Shown here: positions 1 through 6,288 of the stretch, in pieces
How the letters are laid out: each line of letters opens with the position of its first letter
How positions within the stretch are numbered: the stretch's first letter is position 1
Source: CAYREE01 sp964423225
Lineage (GTDB): Archaea > Altiarchaeota > Altiarchaeia > IMC4 > SCGC-AAA252-I15
Direction of reading: 5' to 3'
Assembly: GCA_964423225.1 (NCBI GenBank)
Contig: CAYREE010000092.1
Location: forward strand, 1 to 9,344
DNA length: 9,344 bases
Notes under the pieces: generated by a model
What the model was told of the DNA's origin: nothing
The model's database searches: none
The model's input: only the letters and a program-made list of their open reading frames with translations
Translations under genes and position numbers: made by a program

Positions 1-693
1 TTCATGTGCATCAGATGTGTCAATAATACCTATCGGTACCTCGCCACTTCCAACCGCATCTCTTACCGCAGTATTTCCTATAAGCATTTTTACACCATTA
101 GACTTGATTTTTTCAAAATGTTCTTTAGCCTTATCAGGACCTAATGCTAGGAATAATGCTGCATTATGTGTTGCCATTGTCCCCAACCATCCTTTTCCAA
201 CACAGAATCTGCCATTCCATTCAGGCTTTTCAAAGTCAAAGATTGATTTTGGAATCTCGTCTTCTGAAAGTTTTTCAGTATTATAGATTAATACTCTAGC
301 CCTAGCACCAAAGCCCGTCCAAAAACCATCCGGATCCTTATATTTTTCAGGAATGTCTTCAGCATTAGGGGAGTGATAAGATGATAAAATACCATTGTTT
401 TTCAATACAATTGTCCGCCCAGTCTCCGAATTCCAGAATACATCCGCTTGCGGATTATTCCTTTCAGCTATTAGTCTGTTGACAATTCCTGCAGTCTTGG
501 TTGCACCAGTATCATAGATTGCTTTGACAGTAATCCCCGTCTGTTTTTCAAAATCTTTTAGTACAGGCTCTGAAAAGTACTTATCACGGGATGTGTATAC
601 TATAACTTGGTTTTGTGATCCAGTTGAAATACATCCACCCACCAAAGAAATAAAAAGTAGTAAAATTGCGATATTTTGTTTTTTTGTCTTCAT
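1..693 (-). CDS. ABC transporter substrate-binding lipoprotein (SBP1), 3' end cut by window edge
   Basis: This is the first 231 codons of an extracellular solute-binding protein of the AfuA/FutA-like (ferric iron type, COG1840-like) family; the rest lies beyond position 1. It should capture a ligand outside the membrane and hand it to the permease encoded upstream in the same operon. Residues 1-20 form a lipoprotein signal peptide (MKTKKQN, hydrophobic stretch, LVGG) with the lipidated cysteine at C21. The mature part opens with VIVYTSRDKYFSEP and contains NNPQADVFWN (79-88) and WTGFGARARVLIYNT (125-139), all closely matched in SBP2, so the two are paralogues. At 225-228 it reads DTSD, where classical ferric-binding proteins carry a Tyr-Tyr iron-ligand pair. 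Its ATG overlaps the TGA of the ATPase gene by four bases (ATGA), so translation is probably coupled. Family assignment is strong; the ligand is inferred only. Confidence 0.9.
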   Translation of the reverse strand, partial: MKTKKQNIAILLLFISLVGGCISTGSQNQVIVYTSRDKYFSEPVLKDFEKQTGITVKAIYDTGATKTAGIVNRLIAERNNPQADVFWNSETGRTIVLKNNGILSSYHSPNAEDIPEKYKDPDGFWTGFGARARVLIYNTEKLSEDEIPKSIFDFEKPEWNGRFCVGKGWLGTMATHNAALFLALGPDKAKEHFEKIKSNGVKMLIGNTAVRDAVGSGEVPIGIIDTSDAHE

Positions 694-1421
694 TTTCTAC
701 CAACAATATTTGCCACAAAATCATTTATAGGATTTCTAAATAACTCTTTTGTTTTATTTTTTTGGATAATCTTTCCCTTATCCAAGACTGCTATTTCATC
801 AGCCAAGTCAAGAACATCCTTATAGTTATGTGTCACATAAATTGTTGTAATTTGAAATTCTTCCTTTAATTTGATAAATTCTCTCATCATATCTTTTCTC
901 AATATTTGATCAAGGTTTGATAGTGGTTCATCAAAAAGCAATACATCAGGTTTTTGTATCAATGCACGGACAATAGCAAGACGTTGTTTCTCACCACCAG
1001 AAAGCTCATGAGGATAAGAATCAGAATAATTGTATAATGAAACAAGATCCAGATTATCATTTATTAATTCCTCTTGATCGGGTTTGGATACATTCTTTGC
1101 ATTTAAAACGAAAGATAAATGTTCACGTACAGTCATATGAGGCCAGAGTGCAAGGTCTTGGAAAACCATTGCTATATTACGTCTTTCGGGATCTAAAAAA
1201 ATATTTTTTAATTTATTGAATACTTCTGTCTTGTTTATTATAATTTTCCCTAAGTCTGGTTTTTCAAATCCAGCCAATAAACGTAGTAAAGTCGTCTTTC
1301 CTGAACCAGAAGGACCAAGTATTCCAAGCACATCTTTCTCGTTAATAGCAAGCTCAAGATTATCGATAACTGTATTGCTATTAAAAGATTTTGTCACATT
1401 CTTGAATTCGATGTAGCCCAT
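690..1421 (-). CDS. ABC transporter ATP-binding protein (ferric iron/polyamine importer type), short form
   Basis: This is the nucleotide-binding subunit that powers the importer at the cytoplasmic face of the permease. All ATPase motifs are present in order: Walker A GPSGSGKT (36-43), Q-loop Q88 in MVFQDLALWP, signature LSGGEKQR (140-147), Walker B VLLFDE (160-165), D-loop SNLD (168-171) and H-loop H198. At 243 residues it stops soon after the core. Relatives such as FbpC or PotA usually run to roughly 330-370 residues with a C-terminal TOBE regulatory domain, which is absent here with an intact stop. The start is supported by an AGAGG ribosome-binding site seven bases upstream, and lies inside the 3' end of the permease gene (28-base overlap). 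The stop overlaps the SBP1 start. Substrate specificity cannot be read from the ATPase; an iron-type transporter is inferred from the neighbours. Confidence 0.95.
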   Translation of the reverse strand: MGYIEFKNVTKSFNSNTVIDNLELAINEKDVLGILGPSGSGKTTLLRLLAGFEKPDLGKIIINKTEVFNKLKNIFLDPERRNIAMVFQDLALWPHMTVREHLSFVLNAKNVSKPDQEELINDNLDLVSLYNYSDSYPHELSGGEKQRLAIVRALIQKPDVLLFDEPLSNLDQILRKDMMREFIKLKEEFQITTIYVTHNYKDVLDLADEIAVLDKGKIIQKNKTKELFRNPINDFVANIVGRK

Positions 1422-2944
1422 TTTATCGCCTCTTTAATTGGAATAATTACTAGTAGTGGTAGCATAATTAATATGATCACAAGGATACATAGTGCCGATA
1501 CTAGCTCGAAGTTACCATAGTGAAGCAGGGTATAGATTCTGTTGGGTAGAGTCTGAAAACCTGGTGGCGTAACAAGAAGGGTGACTTCTAGTTCTCTTAG
1601 TGAAAGTATAAATGATATTATCCATACTGGAACGAATGCTGGTTTCATTAATGGAAAAATAATTTTTCTGATTACTGTTGGAAATGATGCGTTTGAAAGA
1701 CGTGCGTTTTCTTCTATTGAGGGGTGTATTTGCTCGAAAAACGGTGAGAACGTCTTTGTTACAAATGGTAGGAATCTTGCAAGATAACCCAACAAGATTA
1801 TTATTGGTGTGCTATAGATGAATGTGGTTGCGGGTTGATTCCATAATTTAATCAAGCCCAATGCTATCATTGCGCTCGGAATTGAAAGTGGAGCAAGGAT
1901 TAATGGATCTGATAAACGTCGGTGATAATAAGCTAGAAAGAAACTAATGATTGTCAATAGTGTAGCACCAAGACATGCCATCCAAAGACTATTAAAAAAC
2001 GAATCGTATGCCGTGATTAATGCCTCGAAAAACTTGAATTTTGAAGCTATTACAAGGGTGGATAAGGGCACAATAGCGGAAAAAAATACAAGTATTAGAA
2101 TAAAGATGAATCCACAGATCTTTTGAAGTATTGATAGTTCTATAACATTTCTTCTACGGGAAAAAGACGTGATAGTGATATATGATTTCTTATTGGTATA
2201 GTAGTTGATTAAGAAAATGATTAAGAGTATTGTGAATAATAGTGGAAGTGATAATACGACAGCATTTCCCATATTGAAAAAAGCACTGAATTCCGCAAAA
2301 ATCTCAGTCATAAAAACATGAACTTGAAGCAAACTAGGAGAACCATACTCTGAGATAGTAAGAATAAATATAAATAAAGACCCGATTATCACATGTGGTG
2401 TTATAAGCGATAAAGTCACTTTTCGAAATGCCACAAAAGGCCCGTAAAACTGTCTTGCAGCCTCTTCAAGCCTGAAATCAACATTACGTATAGCATAGGA
2501 TAAAATTAAAACCAATAATGGAAAATAGGATAATGACATGATTATTATCGCTGAATGCAAGTTGTAGATGTCGATGGGAATATTTACTGAAACTAGATCA
2601 CCTCTTTTTCCAAGTAGTTCCATCCAAGCGATGGTTGAAATATATGGCGGTATTATCAAGGGGATTAAAATCAGTTTACTAAGATACTCTCTAAGTGGTA
2701 AGTTCGTACATTCCAAAATAAATGAGACAATGCTGATGATTAAGCTGATTAGAGAAACACCAAGTCCAAAAATGATAGTCCTGAAAAAGATGGATATTTG
2801 ACGATGATTCAAAAAAACGCTTTGATAGTTTTGAAAACCAAACTCAGTAACATACATGTACAAGGATGGCATAACTGTTAATCCAATAAAAAAGAATAGT
2901 GTGACATACTTATAAAATTTTCTCGAATTAACCAGTTGAACCAT
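1394..2944 (-). CDS. ABC transporter permease, fused two-domain (FbpB/AfuB-like)
   Basis: This 516-residue integral membrane protein forms the translocation channel of the importer. Like FbpB-type permeases it carries both halves in one chain, joined by a basic linker near 250-270 (NKKSYITITSFSRRR). Each half has about six hydrophobic segments, starting with 14-32 in the first half and 276-300 in the second. The cytoplasmic EAA loop that docks the ATPase is clear in the first half (EEAARQFYG, 160-168, then KVTLSLITP). It is degenerate in the second half (EENARLSNAS, 411-420, then IIFPLMKP), where the conserved glycine is missing. The gene starts 37 bases after SBP2 and its last 28 bases overlap the ATPase gene. 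No convincing Shine-Dalgarno site precedes the ATG. The role is secure at the level of ABC importer permease; the transported ligand is unknown. Confidence 0.93.
   Translation of the reverse strand: MVQLVNSRKFYKYVTLFFFIGLTVMPSLYMYVTEFGFQNYQSVFLNHRQISIFFRTIIFGLGVSLISLIISIVSFILECTNLPLREYLSKLILIPLIIPPYISTIAWMELLGKRGDLVSVNIPIDIYNLHSAIIIMSLSYFPLLVLILSYAIRNVDFRLEEAARQFYGPFVAFRKVTLSLITPHVIIGSLFIFILTISEYGSPSLLQVHVFMTEIFAEFSAFFNMGNAVVLSLPLLFTILLIIFLINYYTNKKSYITITSFSRRRNVIELSILQKICGFIFILILVFFSAIVPLSTLVIASKFKFFEALITAYDSFFNSLWMACLGATLLTIISFFLAYYHRRLSDPLILAPLSIPSAMIALGLIKLWNQPATTFIYSTPIIILLGYLARFLPFVTKTFSPFFEQIHPSIEENARLSNASFPTVIRKIIFPLMKPAFVPVWIISFILSLRELEVTLLVTPPGFQTLPNRIYTLLHYGNFELVSALCILVIILIMLPLLVIIPIKEAIKWATSNSRM
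1429..1433 (-). promoter_or_regulatory. Ribosome-binding site of the ABC ATPase gene
   Basis: On the minus strand AGAGG lies seven bases before the ATG at 1421, inside the permease coding sequence. It is the clearest Shine-Dalgarno site in the window and fits an internal operon gene that cannot be leaderless. Confidence 0.6.
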
Positions 2945-2958
2945 CTTATTTATTTAAT

Positions 2959-2975
2959 AAAAAAATTAAAAAAAA
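2959..2975 (-). terminator. Double poly-T tract between SBP2 and permease (possible partial terminator)
   Basis: Read on the minus strand, the transcript leaving the SBP2 gene meets eight T, two A, then seven T within the 37-base gap, starting six bases after the SBP2 stop. No GC hairpin precedes it. Archaeal RNA polymerase commonly terminates at such oligo-T tracts, so partial termination here could make the binding protein more abundant than the permease and ATPase. This role is inferred. Confidence 0.5.
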
Positions 2976-2981
2976 TGAGAT

Positions 2982-4058
2982 TTATATCAGAAGAGTTTCC
3001 TGAACAAATCTTTGAGAACTTTCCAATGAATCCGAAATCTGATACGGGGTTATATCCATGCTCGTTAAATCTTCTACAGCTGGGACATGATCAGGTTTGC
3101 TAACTCCAGCACCCAATGGCATCTGCATGGCCTTGGATTCTGCAAGATTAGACTCTACTTCCTTGCTTAAAAGATAATCAACCAACTTCCTGCCATTTTC
3201 CGTATTAGGTCCTCCCTTGATCATCATGACAGAATTAGGTATAACAAGCGTTCCTATATCATCTTCGTCAGGGAAGATCATTGCCACTTTCTTGCCTTCA
3301 CTAATAGCATCATATGCATCGTCAGTATCGGTAAGTCCTGCTAGATATTCTCCTGCGACAACTTGGTCTCTAACCATTCCATTGCTTTCAACGACTTTCA
3401 TATCATTGGCTTTTAGATCGAGGAAGAATTGCTTGGCTTTTTCCTCACCCCATAAGGCAAATAATGAGGAAACATGAGATCCAGTGGTTCCGAATATCGG
3501 ATTTGCAATACAGAATTTACCCTTCCACTTAGGTCTTTTAAAATCATGGATTGACTGGGGTATATTCTCTGGATCAACTAGGTCAGTATTATATATTATC
3601 ACCCGTGCTCTAGCGGCAAATCCGGTCCAATAACCATCAGAATCCTTGAATTTTGATGGTTTATCATCAGCATTAGGTGATATGTACGGAGTTAATACAT
3701 CCGCATTTTTTAGCTTGATCGTACGGCTAACCTCATTATTCCAAAAGACATCTGCCTGAGGATTATTTTTCTCAGCAATAAGTTTGTTAACCAAACCCAC
3801 GGTCTTAGTAGTCTCAGTGTCATATAAGGGTTTGACATTTATTCCAGTCTTTTGCTCAAACAACTTAAGAATAGGTTCTGAATAATCCTGATCATGAGCA
3901 ACATAGATAACAACTTCATTAGATCGGGTATTAATTCCATCCAAGGTAGATATAGACACATCACTGTTAGTTGAATTATTAAGACATCCTGACCCAAAGA
4001 CCAGGCATACAAATAGTAGCATAATCAATCCAAAAGAAAAAATATTAGTAGGTTTCAT
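2982..4058 (-). CDS. ABC transporter substrate-binding lipoprotein (SBP2), iron-type family
   Basis: This is a complete 358-residue extracellular binding protein heading the importer operon. From the chosen ATG the N terminus is a classical lipoprotein signal: MKPTNIF, a hydrophobic core, then FGSGC with the lipidated cysteine at C25. The mature part has the family pattern VVIYVAHDQDYSEP, NNPQADVFWNN, WTGFAARARVIIYNT, FGTTGSHVSSLFALWG and GLTDTDDAYDA (241-251). Family membership in the ferric iron-type binding proteins is strong, but the adjacent tyrosines that bind iron in FbpA/FutA are replaced by Asp-rich DTDD, so ferric iron is not assured. An in-frame ATG at 4097 would add 13 residues and could be the true start of a leaderless message, because a TATA-like box lies 26-28 bases before it. 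I prefer 4058 because the signal peptide is then of normal shape, although GGAG is only one base from this ATG. Confidence 0.92.
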   Translation of the reverse strand: MKPTNIFSFGLIMLLFVCLVFGSGCLNNSTNSDVSISTLDGINTRSNEVVIYVAHDQDYSEPILKLFEQKTGINVKPLYDTETTKTVGLVNKLIAEKNNPQADVFWNNEVSRTIKLKNADVLTPYISPNADDKPSKFKDSDGYWTGFAARARVIIYNTDLVDPENIPQSIHDFKRPKWKGKFCIANPIFGTTGSHVSSLFALWGEEKAKQFFLDLKANDMKVVESNGMVRDQVVAGEYLAGLTDTDDAYDAISEGKKVAMIFPDEDDIGTLVIPNSVMMIKGGPNTENGRKLVDYLLSKEVESNLAESKAMQMPLGAGVSKPDHVPAVEDLTSMDITPYQISDSLESSQRFVQETLLI

Positions 4059-4099
4059 GCTCCAATATTTATTCCAGCCATAAAAAACAACACACAATA

Positions 4100-4111
4100 A
4101 TTTTCGAAAAT
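4100..4111. promoter_or_regulatory. 12-base perfect palindrome, candidate operator between SBP2 operon and marR
   Basis: ATTTTCGAAAAT is a perfect palindrome between the TATA-like box of the SBP2 operon (4119-4131) and its likely transcription start near 4097. A regulator bound there would block the operon promoter. The divergent MarR protein is the natural candidate. Palindromes arise often in such AT-rich DNA, but the central CG makes this one less trivial than its surroundings. Confidence 0.35.
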
Positions 4112-4118
4112 AGAATAG

Positions 4119-4131
4119 TTTAATAATTAAA
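4119..4131 (-). promoter_or_regulatory. TATA-like element of the ABC importer operon
   Basis: On the minus strand this reads TTTAATTATTAAA, itself a perfect 13-base palindrome with one central base. Transcription would begin about 26 bases downstream near 4097-4100, giving either a leaderless message from the ATG at 4097 or a leader of about 39 bases to the ATG at 4058. Confidence 0.4.
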
Positions 4132-4150
4132 ATATTTCATTTTTAAAATT

Positions 4151-4160
4151 AATTTATATA
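4151..4160 (+). promoter_or_regulatory. TATA box of the marR gene (leaderless)
   Basis: AATTTATATA is centred about 26 bases before the marR ATG at 4182, the spacing expected between an archaeal TATA box and the transcription start. The message would therefore begin at or next to its start codon. No Shine-Dalgarno sequence lies in the bases before the ATG, which agrees with a leaderless transcript. Confidence 0.6.
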
Positions 4161-4181
4161 TTTCACAACACATTTCTAGTC

Positions 4182-4625
4182 ATGGAGCATGAAGAAAAAG
4201 GTGTAATTGATGAAAAACTTAGTAGCCTCATGCTAAATTTCTTTGACTCAATGAATAAACAGCAATTAATCGACAATAACGCTCATCCTTTTGATACACT
4301 CTCTTCTAAGGAAATACAACTGTTTGAAGCCATAGCAGATAAAAAATATACTATGGGCGAATTGTCAAATAATACAGGTATCAAAGAGAGTACATTAACA
4401 CATATATCAGACAAATTAGTAAAAAAAGGTTTTTTAACAAGAGAAAGGACTGAAAAGGACAGAAGAGTTGTATTGGTATACTTAAGCAAGAAAGGTCAGG
4501 AAGAATATCAAACTCATAGAAAAGCTAAAAAGGATAAAATAGATTCGATCTTGAGCACTTTAGAATTTGAAGAACAGGTAACATTACTGAATGTATTTGA
4601 AAAAATAAACAGGATATATAAATAA
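4182..4625 (+). CDS. MarR-family winged helix-turn-helix transcriptional regulator
   Basis: This 147-residue protein is the usual length for a MarR regulator, which works as a DNA-binding dimer that often loosens on binding a small ligand or on oxidation. Residues 1-35 and 115-145 are helical stretches that would form the dimer interface. The DNA-binding domain runs from about 42 to 105. It includes the helix-turn-helix TMGELSNNTGIKESTLTHIS (57-76), the helix end DKLVKKGFL, and the wing TRERTEKDRRVVLVYLS (86-102), whose DRR is the family's conserved wing turn. The N terminus is acidic (MEHEEK). It is transcribed away from the importer operon, sharing a 123-base regulatory gap, so control of that operon and of itself is the likely job. 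The gap repeats ACAACACA at 4087 and 4165, which may be half-sites. The effector cannot be told from sequence. Confidence 0.92.
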   Translation: MEHEEKGVIDEKLSSLMLNFFDSMNKQQLIDNNAHPFDTLSSKEIQLFEAIADKKYTMGELSNNTGIKESTLTHISDKLVKKGFLTRERTEKDRRVVLVYLSKKGQEEYQTHRKAKKDKIDSILSTLEFEEQVTLLNVFEKINRIYK

Positions 4626-4635
4626 AATATCTTAA

Positions 4636-4660
4636 ATTTACGACATTTTATGTTGTAAAT
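4636..4660. repeat. Inverted repeat in the convergent marR / HerA-like intergenic gap
   Basis: Arms ATTTACGACAT (4636-4646) and ATGTTGTAAAT (4650-4660) are complementary at 10 of 11 positions around a TTT spacer. It lies 10 bases after the marR stop and 37 bases after the end of the convergent HerA-like gene. It could form a weak hairpin acting as a bidirectional 3' end, or be a dimeric regulator's binding site; sequence alone does not separate these. Confidence 0.55.
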
Positions 4661-4664
4661 AATA

Positions 4665-4685
4665 TTTTTAAATGTTAATATTTTT
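4665..4685 (+). terminator. Candidate oligo-T terminator of marR
   Basis: Two runs of five T (4665-4669 and 4681-4685) follow the inverted repeat on the marR coding strand. This fits archaeal oligo-T termination, but the whole gap is AT-rich, so support is modest. Confidence 0.35.
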
Positions 4686-4697
4686 CTACATTATATT

Positions 4698-6254
4698 TTA
4701 ATCTTCTTCTTTGAATTCTACGAATAAGCCTAAAACTCGCTTTGCAGCTCCTTTTGCCATCTTTTTGCTTTTTTTCTTAACTGCTTTTGTTATTCCTTTT
4801 GTTATTCTCTTTGCTGGTTTTGGTCTTTTAGCCAATCGTTTTTTAAGTCTTTTTTCAGCAACGGGTTTTGGAACATATTTTCCTCCATGCTTGGTCTCCC
4901 TGGATCTAACATCAACAACAATTGGTTGTTCTACACAGTCACCTACCACCATGGCATAACCCACACGTAGTTCTTTGATCTCATCTTCCATTCCAGCAGT
5001 AAAACCTTCGATACTCTGACCTATTGCTTTTAAATCATTTGGATTAGTGACATTGAGTATTATCTGAGTATTGCACTGACTCAATACATTCTTATCTATT
5101 CGCGCTGGTCTTTGACTGACAACTCCCAGTCTGAATCCGAATTTCCTGCCTTCTGACGCTACCGTACGTAGAATATCGGAGGACATTACATTCCCAAATC
5201 CGCGTTCAGGACAGAAATTATGCGCTTCCTCGACAAGATAGAATAGTTTGGGTAGTTTTCCAGTGCTTACCTGTTCGAATAATTCCTTGGTCAGCTTTGC
5301 TACAATCAATTGCTGTATGTGAGGTTCTACACCTTTCAGGTTGATGATTGAAGCCCTGCCAGGACATACTACTTCAGAATATTTCAGTGGCATGCCATCA
5401 AAAATCCCTGCGGATTGAAGAGATTCTAATCCTTCAAGAATCTTCCATTTCATTCTTGTGGGTTCTTCCTCAATCCGACTTATCAACTCTTTCATAGTAT
5501 ACCCGGGATCCATATCTTCCAAAGCATTGTATAAAACCCCTTTCTGACGGTCTGAGAGACGGATTGGCATAAATTCTATGAGATCTCGAACAGTGAAATC
5601 AGCCCTTAAAACCAGTTTTTCTGCATGTTCATTTATCTGAGTATTAGCAGCATATTCCATTACTTTATCTGAATATGAATGGATTGGAGTATCATAACGT
5701 GTCATCTTATCATAATCATCATTCTCTTCTGTTAGACTTCCATATTCGCCGTGTGGATCAATTATTACAATAGGTACTTTCGTCTTCAACAGTTCTTCAA
5801 TGATGACAGCTACAGTATAGCTTTTACCTGCACCAGTCTTTGCTAGAACACTCATATGTTTGACGATTAGTTTGCTAGGATCAAGGAATACCTTAATATC
5901 GTGCCCTTCTAATAATCCAACGTATGCAGATCCTTCTCTATTCTTCCTTAAACCGAGTACGCTTGTTATAATCTTATCGTCTGCGAGAAAAACTTTCTCA
6001 TTTGGCTTAAATGGTGTTTTAGGCATAACTACTCCAACACCTTCTCTATAGCCTATTGTTCTTACTGTGGCTAGAATCTGTTCGTCATCAAAATCGTCGA
6101 GGTATCGTTTCATAGTCTCTATCTTTGCAAGGACCCAGCCACAAACATCATGCTTTATCTTTAGATAGCTTCCCCTGCCAATACGAGAATTATTTAAAAG
6201 TACATGGAACTGGAATTGTTTTACAGCTCCCTTGATATTTCCTACTTCTTGCAT
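4698..6254 (-). CDS. HerA-like hexameric DNA translocase/helicase ATPase with basic C-terminal tail
   Basis: This 518-residue protein belongs to the HerA/FtsK superfamily of ring ATPases that pump double-stranded DNA; HerA works with the nuclease NurA in archaeal DNA end resection. The N-terminal part (about 1-95) fits a HAS-barrel region. The core follows: Walker A AKTGAGKSYT (138-147), the HerA hallmark IDPHGEY (165-171), Walker B FYLVEEAHNF (338-347), the arginine-finger segment SEGRKFGF (367-374), SQRP (380-383) and LSQCNTQI (391-398). Length is normal for HerA. Unusually, about 462-506 is packed with Lys and Arg, followed by a hydrophobic-acidic end (VLGLFVEFKEED). No nurA, mre11 or rad50 is nearby, so this may be a HerA paralogue rather than HerA itself. 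The start is supported by a TATA-like box 26 bases upstream. It is divergent from trmJ with 34 bases between them. Confidence 0.92.
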   Translation of the reverse strand: MQEVGNIKGAVKQFQFHVLLNNSRIGRGSYLKIKHDVCGWVLAKIETMKRYLDDFDDEQILATVRTIGYREGVGVVMPKTPFKPNEKVFLADDKIITSVLGLRKNREGSAYVGLLEGHDIKVFLDPSKLIVKHMSVLAKTGAGKSYTVAVIIEELLKTKVPIVIIDPHGEYGSLTEENDDYDKMTRYDTPIHSYSDKVMEYAANTQINEHAEKLVLRADFTVRDLIEFMPIRLSDRQKGVLYNALEDMDPGYTMKELISRIEEEPTRMKWKILEGLESLQSAGIFDGMPLKYSEVVCPGRASIINLKGVEPHIQQLIVAKLTKELFEQVSTGKLPKLFYLVEEAHNFCPERGFGNVMSSDILRTVASEGRKFGFRLGVVSQRPARIDKNVLSQCNTQIILNVTNPNDLKAIGQSIEGFTAGMEDEIKELRVGYAMVVGDCVEQPIVVDVRSRETKHGGKYVPKPVAEKRLKKRLAKRPKPAKRITKGITKAVKKKSKKMAKGAAKRVLGLFVEFKEED

Positions 6255-6288
6255 GTCTTAAAAGTATTAGATTCCTTGTATTAATGAT
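6255..6288. promoter_or_regulatory. Compact divergent promoter for the HerA-like gene and trmJ
   Basis: On the plus strand TTAAAAGTA (6258-6266) is about 27 bases before the TTG start of trmJ. On the minus strand TTAATACA (6277-6284) is about 26 bases before the ATG of the HerA-like gene. Both would give leaderless messages. The two boxes are only about 18 bases apart, so two polymerase complexes could hardly sit there together. Neither box is a perfect TATA consensus. Confidence 0.45.

Noticed and set aside
17..286. Plus-strand open frame of 89 codons
   Set aside because: It is antisense to the clearly coding SBP1 gene, with no start context and no recognisable protein features.
2958..2976. 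A-rich run on the plus strand as a promoter element
   Set aside because: No plus-strand gene follows; it is better explained as an oligo-T tract on the minus coding strand.
4146..4155. AAATTAATTT palindrome as a MarR operator
   Set aside because: It is pure A/T in a very AT-rich stretch and overlaps the marR TATA box, so it is not distinguishable from chance.
4711..4959. Plus-strand hydrophobic open frame of 82 codons that looks like a membrane protein
   Set aside because: It is the complement of the Lys/Arg-rich tail of the HerA-like protein; complementing AAA/AAG-type codons gives Phe/Leu and creates false hydrophobicity.
6284..6286. ATG as start of trmJ
   Set aside because: It is out of frame with the methyltransferase.
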